Made by a program: the position numbers and the translations under genes
Shown here: one piece after another, positions 35,159 to 47,830 of the stretch
Numbering within the stretch: position 1 is the first letter of the stretch
Layout: each line of letters starts with the position of its first letter
Source of the DNA: Ascaphus truei
Lineage: Eukaryota > Chordata > Amphibia > Anura > Ascaphidae
Direction of reading: 5' to 3'
Assembly (NCBI GenBank): GCA_036426205.1
Contig: CM071568.1
Location: forward strand, 118,638,696 to 118,702,695
DNA length: 64,000 nucleotides
The notes under the pieces: model-generated
What the model was told of the DNA's origin: nothing
What the model saw: only the letters and a program-made list of their open reading frames with translations
Databases searched by the model: none

Positions 35159-36610
35159 ATAAATAACGAAAGAGGGGAATAAAGTTTCATTCCAGAGTTC
35201 GGTTGCCTAAAGTTGTGGCGTAAGTTTTTGGTTCGTGGGCCCAGATATTCTCTAAAAGACTGCTCGAGGACGGTAGGCGGACCCCTATAGTGCCGCTACA
35301 CCACCTATCTTCTGTGGAATAAGACTATCACACCCAAGGGTTCCCGGCCAAACCGCAAAACCACACGACTTACCTGAAATCTTGGCGATGCTAGGCAGAT
35401 CGCAACCCAGAAGGGGCCCGTGACACGCATCTCAGGAAGATGGAGGCGCCTCGACTTTTGGCGGGCTGAAAATCCCATCGCCGGATGAGGAAGGGCCCAG
35501 CGCGGGAAGACGTCCACCTCCGAGGACATCCGGCAGCCGAGTGACAGGAACCGGACAGACGTCACCAGATATGGCCGTGCGGCCATCTTGGTCGGGGCAC
35601 GTTACAGCCGGGACCGGAAGTGCATCACCAGAGGGCACCGGAAGAAAGCTAAGACCGGAGGTCTGGAGGGGAGCTCCCTCTTGGTGCAACAGACAATGCG
35701 AGCTAATGCCTAGCACCACAACACACATAGAGGGCTAACACCAGGGGACACAGGTAGGGAAGGGAACGCGGAACCCGGAAGGGAGATAGACCCCGATGGT
35801 ACCCCACATAGGCATCATTTAGCGGGTCCAATACAGCAGGTTGCGAGACCAAATATAGCACCCTGTCCAGTCCCGAAGTAGGAGGGGTAGACCCACGTAA
35901 ATGAGGGTAATAGAGGAAGGGATACGGAGGCTAAGTAGCCGAAAGCTCCATAGCAGAGACAGTTGGGGACACTGAAGGCCCAGGGAGGACCCCCGGGGAA
36001 TCACGCGCTCCTATAATGCGCTATACAATTAAGGAGGAGGTGGGGGGCCAAGGGCCAAGTGCTGCCCACGCGGAGGGGGTAAACGGCAATAACATGCAGC
36101 GCGGGGGGGAGGAGGTATGGGTTTTAGCCTACACTCAAAATAGACATCTGGATTTGTTGTTCCCACGAACTATGAGACGTTCTGCGGTCAAAATGGCTGT
36201 AACTGTTCATTAAAAGTTGTTGAATAGGGCGGGGGAGGGGGTAGCTGCCCACTCACCGTCGTCATGAGACTCCTCATGGGTACTTGGGGGACAGCCCCCA
36301 AGGGATCCATGCAAGACCCCGATGGGCCGGCAGAAACGGGCCAGGCACACCTCGACATACTCAGAGGTGGTCCCACCCAGGCTGGACCCCCAGAAGGCAG
36401 TTCAGGTGTCCCGAGGGATTCAGTCCCTAAGGTTCACCGAAAGTTACAATTGTTTTTATGTTGTTTCCCCTATGTTCCCGTTGTGTGTACCCATTTGTTT
36501 CCCCCATGCACAGATAAGAAGAGGACACGGCACACCACAGTCCCAGGAACCTGAGAGAACCCTAGCTCGCAAGCACGGCTGCATCACAGGACTCCACTCC
36601 GACAACACTA
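35159..36610 (+). other. CpG-rich inter-ORF spacer of the LINE
   Basis: 1.45 kb lies between ORF1 and ORF2, far longer than the short spacers or overlaps usual in L1-type LINEs. It is GC- and CpG-rich, with a GGCACGTTACAGCC-like middle, and has no domain-bearing frame. It may be a second internal promoter region, a lineage-specific spacer or an old nested insert; no terminal repeats or duplications were found. Confidence 0.6.
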
Positions 36611-39600
36611 ATGGGTAGAGATTTTACCATAAAATCACACAACGTGAAAGGATTTAATAGCCCCCTGAAAAGACGGTTAGCTATGACTGACTATAGAAGA
36701 CAGGACCCCGACATAATCTTACTTCAGTTGACCCATTTCTCTAGGTTTAGTTCCCCAAAATTTCTTGATGGTAGATACAGAACGTGGGTCTCAGCGGCGG
36801 CTAACAAGAAGAAGAGAGGGGTAGCAATCTTACTACATAACCGCCTTGCGTTTAACATTACGCTCATGAAAAGAGATAAGAATGGGTGATTTATAATACT
36901 GGTGGGTGTTGTCAGAGGGCAACCTATTACAGTAGCTAATATTTACGCACCCAATGAGGGGGCAGACACCTTTTTCACTAGATTCTTCGCGACCCTTTAT
37001 AAAGTCGCGCAAGGCGGCATAGTGCTAGGAGGAGATTTTAACCTCACGCTGGACCCCAAGGCCGACAGATGCACACCTAGCGGGACAAAACACACGCAAA
37101 GCAGAGCAGCGTGGACCCAGGGCCTCAAGGCAAATAGATTAGTGGACATTTGGCGCGAGCAGCACCCGGGAGACAAAGAATATACATTTTACTCACACCC
37201 ACACGACAGATACAGCAGGATAGACTACCTCTTTGTATCCAATAGAATGGTTTCAAAGATCTCCCACACGGGTATCCATGATATTTCATGGTCAGATCAT
37301 GCACCTGTAGAGCTGCGGTGCACAGACTTCAGACTAGACAGACCAGGAGCGACGTGGAAACTCAATGAGTTATTACTGAAAATCCCCGAAATTGAAACAG
37401 CGGTAGGGGATAAAATCAGGGTCTACTTTGATGAGAATGTCGATAGCGTGGCATCTCAATCCACTCTATGGGAGGCCCATAAGGCGACTCTATGCGGAGA
37501 GCTCATAGGGATAGCGAGTAGGCGGAAAAAGAAAGGGAACATAAGATTAAGATTCTCCAATCGGAACTGACAGCCCTATCCGCCCTCCACAAAACTAACA
37601 AACAAGCGCAGACCCTTCAGGCCTGGCGTGACACTAAAACGAAACTAAATTTACTGATGTCCTCCCGAGCTGAGAAAGAGTTGACCTGGTCCAGGCGGCA
37701 ATTCTACGAAAAAGCGAACAAGCCAGATACCCCGCTTGCAAATAAACTAAAAAACAATAACCGTAATTTTCACATCCAGGCAATTCGAACCAAAAAAGGT
37801 GACCTCACTTCTGATCCCAAACAAATTGTAGACGAATTCAAAAAATACTATGAGACCCTCTACGATGGGGCTAAGGTCTCCCATTGCGAGAACACTCATA
37901 GGCAGCTGAAGACATTTCTAAAAGAGGCAAAATTACCCAGACTGGGCAGGTTGGAAAGGGAGGCATTACAGGAAGATTTCTCAAGTGAGGAGATATCAGA
38001 GGTAATAAAAGCACTGAAGCCATCCAAAGCCCCTGGCCCGGATGGTTTCTCTAATCTCTACTACAAAAAATTCAGAAAAATTCTAGTATCTCACCTGGTC
38101 CGACTATTTAACTCATTCTTAGACGGTGCCCCTATACCCAGCTAGATGCTCCAAGCGTCTATATCAGTGATCCCCAAACCTGGGAAGGACCCAGCTGACT
38201 GTAAAAGCTACCGTCCGATATCCCTTATCAACTCGGACACCAATTTTTTTTCAAAACTATTGGCTAACCGTCTGAATACAGTTATGCCTAAGCTGGTCCA
38301 CCCCGATCAAGTAGGGTTTATATGCGGGAGGCAAGCAGCAGACAATACTAGACGGATCATAGACCTAATTGATTTGGCACATAGAAACCATATCCCGTCT
38401 ATGGCATTGAGTCTGGATGCTGAAAAGGCCTTTGACCGTATCGACTGGCCCTACCTCAAAGAGACGCTGGGAGAGTTTGGCATAGGAGGGAGAATGTTGG
38501 GCGCCATTCTGGCTCTTTATCGGGAACCGAGGGCGAAGGTCAAACACCAGGGCTTCCCGTCGGAAGATTTCCCAATAAGGAGTGGTACCAGACAGGGATG
38601 TCCCCTGTCCCCACTTATTTTTGCATTATGTATAGAACCCCTGGCGGCACATGTCCGCAACTGCCCCGATATAGCAGGTATACAGATTAAAGAACAGTCA
38701 CACAAAGTGGCCCTGTATGCAGATGACATTATACTAATGTTGTCAAAACCCCTTACCTCCCTGCCGAATGTCTTCAGCCTGCTAGATGAATTTAATAAGA
38801 TCTCTGGTTTCAAGATTAATCAAACAAAATCAGAAGCTTTAAACATAAACCTGCCAAAGGTCACTGAAAAACTAATTGAGTTGAATTTTAACTTCAAATG
38901 GCAAGCCTCCTCCATTAAATATTTAGGGATTAATATAACCAAAGACTATAGTGCCCTATACAAAGCCAATTACCCCAGTCTGATTAGGACTCTGAGGGAG
39001 GATCTGCGGATCTGGTCAGGCCACACAATTTCATGGATCGGCAGGATCCAGAGCCTTAAGATGAATCTCCTCCCTAGAATCTTGTATCTTTTCCAGACCC
39101 TTCCGATACAAGTGGTCAGAGATGACATCCTCCGCTTACAGTCCTCCATGGTGAAATTCGTCTGGGGTAATAAAAAGCCACGCATAAAATCTAGCATCCT
39201 AACTAGGCCAACAGTTAGAGGAGGACTAGGGGTACCTTGCTTGATATCGTACTTCAAAGCGGCACAATTAACCCAAATTATCCAGTGGCACATGCATCCT
39301 AGCTTGCAGAGATGGGTAGAGCTAGAAACAACATGCTGCGCCCCAGTGGATCTACAAGATCTAATTTGGCTACCAAAAAAGGTGTATAAGACCATGAGAG
39401 AGCCGCTGGCCGCACTGAATAGCTCTTTAACAACCTGGGAGAACACTAGACACAGGTGTGCCCTGACAACTCAGCACACACTCATGACCCCGGTTATGGG
39501 GAACCCTGATTTCGCTCCGGGTCTGTTGAGCAAGAACCTAGCTGTCTGGAAAGCAAAATACCCCGTATTTACAAAAAAAAAAAAGCAAAAGGCCTTACAA

Positions 39601-40443
39601 CTGCATCTGGAGGGATGCCAATCAATCAAAACATTTGAACAAATCAGATCAGAAACAGAGATGCCTAACTCTGAATTTTTTAGATACCTCCAGTTGAGAG
39701 CATTTTACACAAAAATTCCTAAACGCCCCCGGCGAACAAATTTTGAGCAGCTGTGTTCCTGAGGTTCGGACACCACGGGACTCACATCTAGGATTTACAG
39801 AGAGGTGGTTTGTCCGGGAAAGGACGATGACACAAAACTCAACTACAGAAACAAATGGGAAGCGGACTTATGGGAGACATTGGAGGACGAGGACTGGTCC
39901 ACAATAGTACTGGCAGCAGCTAAGAGCTCTATATGCACCACCTTGAAGGAGAATGCATATAAAGTCCTAATGAGGTGGTACCTCACTCCAACACGATTGG
40001 CAAAGTTTGTAAAAGATTACCCCCCATTGTGCCCCAAACAATGTGGGGAACAGGCAGACTTACTTCACATGCTGTGGGGTTGCTCCAAAGTGGCTCCTTT
40101 GTGGGAGGAAATCCAAGATTGGCTACAGAGTATTCTCGGGCAGCTTGTCCCCCTGGACCCCTGGTTGTTCCTGCTGGGCAGGCGCACCCGGGGGTTAGGC
40201 AGACCGGCACAAAAATTGATTGCACATTTTGCAACAGCCATGAGGTGCGAACTCGCAGCATTGTGGAAGCTACCAGATTTACCCACAATTACGAAAATTC
40301 GGAACAGAATTTGGCACATCTGCCGGATGGAACAGTTGACAAGTCTGATCAACGACACCGGCACAAACTTCCTCAAAGTCTGGGCCCAGTGGCTAGCCCA
40401 CTCAGACATTCCCGGGGTGAACACCACCACCATAATGCCCTAA
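36611..40443 (+). pseudogene. LINE ORF2 (endonuclease and reverse transcriptase), broken
   Basis: About 1277 residues, full length for L1-type ORF2. Order: AP endonuclease with HNVKGFNSP, GDFN (37031-37042), RIDYLF and SDH (37292-37300); RT with APGPDGF, KPGKDP, SYRPISLINSD, FICGRQ, LDAEKAFDRIDW, GTRQGCPLSPLIF and YADD (38716-38727); and a C-terminal C-x3-C-x7-H-x4-C motif (CPKQC...H...C). Lesions: TGA 36887-36889, one-base frameshift near 37530, TAG 38143-38145, TGA 39760-39762. The catalytic Glu of the endonuclease LQETH motif is Leu here (LQLTH, near 36723). The enzyme would nick DNA and prime reverse transcription, but this copy cannot make it. Confidence 0.93.
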
Positions 40444-40791
40444 TAAATCGAGATGCATTCTCCTACGAAGTGACAGTACTGACAAGGCGCAGACGGGGTA
40501 CAGGTAGGGATGACGGCAAATAGGGATGGCACCCCTAGGAGTGGACCTGCATTGAATAGGCGAGGCAAGAGTAGAAACTGGGAACGCCAAAAAGGCTCTG
40601 TGCTCCCCCCGCCCCCTATGTGTCTGTGTAGTTCGTCTGGTTTGTGAGTCGGTCTGTCCTGTAGGTCTTTGTCTAGGCGGAGGAAGAAGGAAAAACAAAA
40701 ATGGGGTATGGGTACATTAAGAGAAGACAATGGGTTGTTGGACAATGTATGCGCTGTACTGTAACCTAATAAAAACCTTTTTGTGGAAAAA

Positions 40792-40807
40792 AAAATGAGG
40801 CTTAAGG
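40792..40807 (+). repeat. Target-site duplication, right copy
   Basis: AAAATGAGGCTTAAGG, identical to 34069-34084; it merges with the LINE's A tail, so the left boundary may vary by a few A. Confidence 0.92.
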
Positions 40808-40919
40808 CTCTTCAAAGAAAACAACAAAAATGCCTCACATTGTAACAATAGTCTTACAATGTCGCCACCTCTGCCCATGGGGAACATATGTTCAATCCCC
40901 TTGAAACGCATGGACGAGA

Positions 40920-41215
40920 CATTATGTCAGTGATTTTTGCAGTGTTTCAACAGGGTAGTATTGTCCTTGCCCCTTTTACTGTTGCTATGGTGCTCGATAA
41001 ACTTGGTCTTCAGTGGCCGTGTCGTTTTACCAACATATATTAGCCCGCATGGGTATTCGAGATAATAGATGATATGTGTGGTATCGCATGTGATTCTCGG
41101 ACAAATTCTTAATTTATGGCAATCTATCGAGTGGCAGAAATTATCCCCAATGAGAAAATTACAAACCAAGCATCCTTTACATTTATAACAGCCAGGTTTT
41201 TTAAAGCTTAGAAAA
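40920..41215 (-). pseudogene. PLE GIY-YIG nuclease end
   Basis: Minus-strand frame with two Cys clusters upstream, then THIIYYLEYPCGLIYVGKTT and RPLKTKFIEHHSNSKRGKDN, the PLE version of the GIY-YIG nuclease motifs (IIYYLE..C.LIYVG.T). This nuclease nicks the target during PLE integration. The frame stays open for 80 codons but its upstream RT part is shifted. Confidence 0.8.
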
Positions 41216-41599
41216 AGCTGGATGGCGTATTTCTCTTGTCATCGGTTTTCACCAATGTATCTCCAAAATTGTTATCTCTTCTATTTGCCAGCATTGGTTT
41301 GGTTTTATAAAATGTCCTTATGAGTGGGTCGGCTTGAAGAAATGTTTAAAGTTTATTTGGTAAATTTAGAAGATTATATTCAAATGGAAAAATAAAACAT
41401 TGGTCAGTGTCACTATCCTTCTTTTTGCCTACATACGTATGAGCCCTGATGTCAAGGAGATCTTTGTCATGACCACATTCAGCAAAGCAACATTTAATTT
41501 CCTACATGGCTCTTTTTTAGTCCTCGTGGTCTTTGACTATACGTTTAGCCGGTAGGAACTGTGAGAAGGGGAGATTACTGAGTAGCTTAGGTGGCTGAT

Positions 41600-42830
41600 G
41601 ACTATTCGCATATAAGATGGTATTTATATAAATAGATTTCAGTCAGCTTGGAGATACCCTCTTTCCAAATAAAGAAGACATCATTTATGTGCCGCCACCA
41701 TTCCTATATATGTTCAAAGTGCTGGGCATCTTAAACATATTTAGTTTAGAAACTTTCCATAATAAGGTTTGCGTATGATGGCGCTACATTACTCCCCATG
41801 AGTGTACAATGTAGCTGTAAGTAGATTTTTTTTTTTAATGTAGAATAAAATCCAGTAGATTCATAAGAAAATTGGTGGGGGCTGTCCCACATGGGATATT
41901 TTCAATTAATTCCGAATAACTTCTAGCCCATCATCATGAAGAATGCTGGTGTATAGTGTATAGTGAGGTAATGTCTAGGGAGACCAATATGTCATCCTCC
42001 TTCAGAATAACCTTGTAGAATATTTCAAGAAAGGCATTAGTGTCTTTAACAAAGGATATCATTTCCTGTTCATGCCTTTGAAGAAATGGTAAACTGCAAG
42101 AGGTTGGCAAATGGAGTCCCTAGCTGAAATAATTGGGCAAACGGGTGGGTTTAACAGAGACTTATGAATCTTAGGTAATAGGTAGAGAGTTGTTTTTCTT
42201 GGATGTGTTACAGATAGATAGTTAAATGTATTTAGAGAAATACATCTGTTTTTGAGTGCCATATCCAATATGGCATTAGCCTCAGCCTGATATTTATATG
42301 TGGGGTCATATGTAATTCTTTTATAACACATTGCTTCAGAGAGTTGTCTGAGGGTCTCCTCTTTATAGGAACAGTAGTTAAGAACCACAATCCCTCCCCC
42401 TTATCTGCTTTTATGATGATGATACTTTTGTTAGCTTTAAGATGTTTTAAGGATTTAACATCTTCGTGGGATTGATTTTTATAAACCCCTTTCCTAGTAG
42501 CCTTTTGTTTAGCAATATCTATTGTAACCAAATTAATGAAGGTACTTACTGACGTGCAGCGTATGGGCGAGACAAACCTTGAGGAGCATTTAAACTTTGC
42601 TTCTTGCATTGGTCAAGGCCACTTCAGTATTCGATGACTCCAGATTAGAGTAGTCAGGTAATCTGTGAAAAAAGTACTTGAGGGTTAGTAGTCTCTCCAT
42701 TTTAAATAGGTCAACTTCAAACCTGAAAGGATCAAAGTGACTGGTGGGCACAAAAGAGATACCCTTACTAACAAAAGAAATGTCACTCCCAGTGAGCGGT
42801 CTATCAGAGAGATTGAACCCTACGTCTACT
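41600..42830 (-). pseudogene. PLE N-terminal region and reverse transcriptase, broken
   Basis: Read leftwards on the minus strand: GISFVPTSHFDPFRFEVDLF-like (about 42.78 kb, frame-shifted), LKHLKANKSIIIIKADKGEG (42.44 kb), LYLLPKIHKSLLNPPVCPII and SARDSICQPLAV (42.1 kb), ILVSLDITSLYT (41.98 kb) and WWRHINDVFFIW (41.69 kb). The last is the catalytic RYIDDIFFIW motif with IDD changed to IND. At least three frameshifts and several stops. Confidence 0.8.
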
Positions 42831-43865
42831 ACTGGTTTGCACGTCTGTCATTTTGCGGCTGGTGAGCCTCTTCCTTTTCCCACGACAATCCCTGGTACTC
42901 AGTACTCAGTCAGTGTCAGGCCATGCATATGTAGTTCAGTCTCATGTTTTTTGAGGGATTCAAGGTTCTTCAGGAAGCCTGAGGATTTATCATCTCCAAA
43001 GGCCTCCTAATAGGTGGATTTTAATACAGAAGTACACAATGAATCTCATTTTCGGAGAAGGAAAAGGAGAGAGTATTGAATTTACATTCATCTGAAATGG
43101 TCCTAAACTGCTCCATGAAACAGGACAGAGGGGTATATATAAATGAAAGTAGAACCAAAGGTAGAGGTGCAGGATAATCTGGACACTGACTATATGGGAA
43201 TTAAAAAAGGAAAGGAGCAGGAACAATAGAGTGGCTAAATAGTATGGCAAACAGATAGAGGCAGAGGTTACTATTGCAATAAAGAAAAGCTACAAGTGGG
43301 CAAGTATGTGAGCATATTTATGCAGGGCCAAGAAAAAATCCTGAAAGGGGACTGACTTGAGTAGGTTCAGGACACCCAAAGAGGCACAGAGGTAAAAAAA
43401 AAAAGACACTGGTGAAGGGTACAAAAAATGAACAACAAAGGCCCACAAACAATATACTGTATTAAGGCATAACAACAATGATGCCAGGCAAGAGTAAGAG
43501 AGAGAAAACCAAGCAAATATTGATTAGACCAAAGGAAGAACTTTGAAAATTAAAGAATAAGCTCCAGCCACTTACGATGCCCCTGCAAGTGGTCTAGAAT
43601 AATATAAAAATATCAAGAACAGGTGCTAAAACAAAAAATCTGATCAAGAAGAAGAGATCATGAAAAAAGGAAGTCAAGCACAGCAAAAATATGGATAAAT
43701 CAAAAGGTAACAAAAAAGGTAATTTTATGACTTAAAATACTCATGGTAGCATCAAACATTTTGGTGCAAACAACTACCTTCATCAGGGATACAAACAGCC
43801 AACACCCATAATTAGTGTCCTTTAATTAATTTCCCACCATCCATCTCCCTCTTGATGGGATTGTC

Positions 43866-45380
43866 ACGGGAGACCAGATTTATCAACACCTTTTATACCG
43901 GGATCATTGATTGAGCAAAGCAAGGAGGTAAAATAAATGGTAATTTATTTCAAGTAAAGACATACACACAATGTAACACAATTTACAGGGTTAACACACT
44001 TACTGGGAACGGGGCTAATAAATAAATCTATCCTTAGAACGCAATTCACAAAAATGATCTCTGTAGAAGCCTTTTCCAATGACCGGTAGGTACTAACGAA
44101 AGTCCTGGAACTGATTTCGGCATGCAATGCCAGACGCGACCGCTACGTTCTTCAGAAGTGGGAAGAATTCTTGAGTCAAAAATGTTTACGCCGGCTCGCG
44201 TCTATTCAGTACAGAGCATCTTTGAATTTCCCGCTGATGGTTTGGTGCTTGGAATCTGTGCTTCTCATTGGCTGCAAGGTTTCTTATGGGTTTCAGCGTC
44301 CCATTCACAAACGTCCACAGCCTACCGGAGCGTGGGAATTCTCCTGCCAGCCAATCACTGAGTTGCCGGTATTGTAAAGCCGGGCTGGCACCTTTTTCAG
44401 TCTGTAAAGGGGCATGGGCCAACCTGGCACCTCTGCCTCTTTGCATACTGAGACCACCCGCTGCCCAGGCTCCACAGTCTGGGTTCTGGAAAATGGTGGC
44501 TATGTTAGCCCAGGATGCAGGTAGTCAAGCAGAACTGCAGTAACCATCCTGTTCTAACACCTTGGCATCCCTGAGGCTTTCAAGCCCTGACTCCACACAC
44601 ACCCATAAGCACCAAGCTTGGTAGCCATTTGGTCTCTCGTAATCCATGACTTGGAAATCCCATAGTTCATTTACAGGTTATCAGTACATATATAGATGCA
44701 GCAACGAGTATCCGAACACTTGCCTTTGAAAATCTGGGGCAATCTCCCAGTAATGTTGCAATATTGTTACATTCACATACAGAGAAAGTATGGAAAGTAA
44801 GTCTTAATGGAGAGTGGCCAGATGGATTTGATACCCTAATGAATTTTTCCTGAATGATTACCTGTGTGAAAGATAAACCATGCTAAGTATCACCTGTGTG
44901 CACAAATAACCATCCAAAAACTTGCAAGTACGTACGAAAACATGAATATTTTTTGCTCACAATGAAATCAAATGTCGGAAAGAAAGAGAATCAGAATCGC
45001 AGCAGCACAGAGCGTGCCCCCACTTTTTTCTCCAGCGCGAAGAATGTGCTAAGATACGAACTTTAACTCAAAAGCTCCGGAGCATCAGAGTAGTTTTAAA
45101 GTCAGGTTATTTATGAGCGTAAAGAAAGAGAAAGGAATTTTTAATATAGTTGCAGGGTGAAATTGTTGGGTAATAGGGGAGAAATGTTTTTCTTTTATTT
45201 GTTTGTTATTTTTGTGATGTTGTTTGGCTGTGTGTGAGAGAAGTTTTTTGTATTGTGTGTGTTCTGTATTGTGTTTAACGAGTAAAAACACATTTCAATT
45301 TTATTTCTATGGGATTAGGATATGTTGGGAATATTTTGTGTTTAAAAATGTGGGTTAAAAGCTCATAAGCATTGTTTGAA
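43866..45380. other. No gene recognised; possible LTR near start
   Basis: A TGTCACGGGAGACC start at 43866 and CCGGTAGGTAC / ACCGGGATCA words suggest an LTR but no end or duplication was found. Frames at 44.12-44.54 kb overlap on both strands and have no domain. Confidence 0.35.
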
Positions 45381-45389
45381 GTATATATT

Positions 45390-46910
45390 GTATTGTATGT
45401 TTTTATGTATATAACGCTATTAATATGCATAGGGCTTCACAGGAGTGGTGCACGTCGTAATCATATAGGTATCAAATGGTAAAGGTAAGAGGTCATGAAA
45501 TAAGTGATCAGACATAAAAGTAACATTAAGGAAGAGAAGTCCCTGCTCTGAGGAGTTTACAATCTAATTGGTAGGTAGGGAGAGCATACAGAAACAGTAG
45601 GATTTGATTAGAAGCCAGGAGAGGAATTTCAGGAGGGGAAACGCAGAATCAGAGTTTAAAGAGTAGAGTGATTCTGGCAGCAGCGTATGGGATAGATAGT
45701 AGGGAAGACAGGTGAAAGTCAGGTAGGCAGGATAGCAGGGGATTACAGTTATCAAGATGGGAGAGAATGAGGGTCTGTATCAGAGTTTTTAATAGTTAAG
45801 CAACAGAGGAACAGGTGTATCTTTGTGATATTGTGAGTGACAGTTATAGAAATGTTTTGAATGAAAGAGGAGAATATGAGAGAGGAGCAGGGAATGACCC
45901 CTAAGCAGTGTGCTTAGGCTACTGGATGGAAGATTCAAGAGTAATGTGGAAGGTGATATTTCAGGTTTGGGAGGAAGTATGAGGAACTCTGTTTTTGCCA
46001 TGTTAAATTTAAGGCGAAAGAAGGCCTTGCAGGATGAGATAACAGAGAGACATTCAGAAACGTAGGTTTGTATGGCAGGTGTAAGGTCAGGGGTTGAAAA
46101 GTAAATGAGGATGTCGTCAACATGGTGGTGATATTTAAACCCAAGAGAGTAGGATTAGGTCACTTAGAGAGAGTGTGTACAGAGAAAAGAGAAGAGTGGG
46201 GTCCACAGAGGCAAATGCTTCAGAGAGTAATATGAGCAGAGTGTAATGACCTCTATCTTGGGCAGCATATAGGTCATCAGTTATTTTAGTGAGAATTGTC
46301 TCCGTGGAGGGAGCAGTGCAGAAGTCAGATTGTAGAGGGTTAATGAGAGAATGGGTGTTGAGAAAATGGAGCAAGCAAGAGAATTCAGTAGTGAGAAAGA
46401 CAGGTAAGGTCAAGCTTGCTATTTTTGAGTCATGGTATAACTATTACATGTTTTAAGGAGAATGGAAATGTAGCAGAGTAGAGGGAGAAAAGGGAGATCA
46501 ACAGTGATGGTGACATTCTCTTTTGAGACAGTGGAAAAAGAGTCAAGGAAAGCAGGAAGAGAGTAGGAAGCAAAGTAGGATAGGAGGAAAAAGAGGGAAT
46601 GTTCTGGTGTATGTATTCAACCTCTTGCTTCAGCAAAAGTCCTGAGGTGAGGTGAAGGAAGAGTTAGTGAGGGTTAGACTTGTGAGTGTTGATTAATGGA
46701 GAGAAATAGGTGTGTGTAGCGTGAGAAAGGACAGAATTGCAACAAGATAGCATAAATTTGTAGTGAATGAAGTCAGTGAAACTATGAAAGTTCAAAACAG
46801 AAAGCATTAAAAAGAACTGAGTGTAAGGAAATAGCATGAGCGTGTGGAGTTATTTGTGTGTTAAGAAGTTATATAAACCTCAGCTATATAAAAGCCTTTG
46901 GCGTTAATTC
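45390..46910 (-). mobile_element. L2-type LINE fragment, antisense
   Basis: The left end has the L2 tail (complement of GAAGTCCCTGCTCTGAGGAG near 45535). A minus-strand frame at 46135-46413 keeps RT text: HFLNTHSLINPLQSDFCTAP, STETILTKITDDLYAAQDRG and HYTLLILLSEAFASVDPTLL (degenerate FDTVDH). Left part corresponds to 25.5-26.9 kb of the longer L2. Confidence 0.75.
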
Positions 46911-47559
46911 TTAAGAGGCCATAAAAAATGTAGTTCTTAGGGCTCTGGATAAAGCTCCATGTATTTAAACTTTAAGCGAAAGTTCCAATCCAATAATTAT
47001 TTTTCAGGAAGAAGCAGTGGTGTGCCGTTATCTTATCTGTTCAGGGTCAATTGGCGAAACACCCAGAAACAAAATGGCTCTTTGCCCGGAAACAAGTCTT
47101 ATAAAATATTTTTTTTCTTTAGTCAGATGAATATGCAGAGTGTCTTTAAAATTATAAAGCTGACTGTGTGCTCAGCACTGTGCAAAGAGATTATATAAAG
47201 CAAGACATTAGTGTGAAGTCTTATACAAAATCATTTGTCTATTAACTGAATATGTGATGTATGTTATAACTTTTAACCATTTATTTTTTCCAAAGGTGTC
47301 CGTAAGCAGTGGTTATTGTAAAAATTGCTGTGTAATCTAGAATGGGTTTGCCAGGAAGGGGTGAATTTGGGAGTCACCTCTCATTTGTGGGTGTGTCTTT
47401 TGCATAGGGTTAAATACAGGGGACACATAGTTGCAAAAGCAGTTACATAAGTGAATAAGGTATGCATTATATACAAGGCATTTCAAATTTTTTAGCAGAA
47501 TAGTTACAGTGGAGTGTTGGGGTAAAAACTAGATAGGGATTGGCTAGGGAAATTTGTAG

Positions 47560-47830
47560 GGGTAAAATAATTGCTTAATTGGGAGGGAATATTTTTCCAT
47601 GACAGTGGATAGTATTGGGAGAAGAGGGATTGGCCTGTAGTTTGAGACAGTGTTTTTTTGTCCCCACTTTTGAAGATTGGGACAAACTCTGGCAGTTTCC
47701 CAGGTCTTAGGGATATGGCCTGCAGACAGGATAGAATTAATTATGGAAGCAAGTGGTTTTGCAAGGGATGAGGCCCCAATGTTTCAGGAACTTAGATTGT
47801 ATCAAAGTCAGGTTAACAGTGGCTACTTAG
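47560..47830 (-). mobile_element. Short LINE reverse transcriptase fragment
   Basis: Minus-strand translation gives FVPIFKSGDKKTLSQTTGQS, a shifted version of the PIFKSGDK...NYRPISLLP segment of L2/CR1/Rex-type RTs. No longer frame. Confidence 0.55.

Larger units (their letters stand above)
34085..40791 (+). mobile_element. Full-length L1/Tx1-type LINE
   Basis: The 6.7-kb element has a 5' untranslated region (34085-34225), ORF1 (34226-35158), a long spacer, ORF2 (36611-40443), an AATAAA at 40768-40773 and a short A tail. It is flanked by a perfect 16-bp target duplication, so the whole copy arrived by target-primed reverse transcription without 5' truncation. ORF1 and ORF2 resemble amphibian and fish L1/Tx1-clade proteins. 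Two ORF1 frameshifts, one ORF2 frameshift and three ORF2 stops show it is now inactive, but the perfect duplication suggests modest age. Confidence 0.92.
33190..43860 (-). mobile_element. Penelope-like element interrupted by an L1/Tx1 LINE
   Basis: PLE parts are 33190-34084 and 40792-43860; the LINE fills the rest. Direct pseudo-LTR copies lie at about 33205-33330 and 43743-43865: both read ATGGTAGCATC, then CACCTTCATCAGGGAT or TACCTTCATCAGGGAT, CACCCATAA and CTCYTGATG. Minus-strand coding traces run from the N-terminal region (about 42.8 kb) through RT (42.6-41.6 kb) to the GIY-YIG nuclease (41.2-40.9 kb). Without the LINE it is about 3.9-4.0 kb, normal for a PLE. Multiple stops and frameshifts show it is dead. 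Confidence 0.75.
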
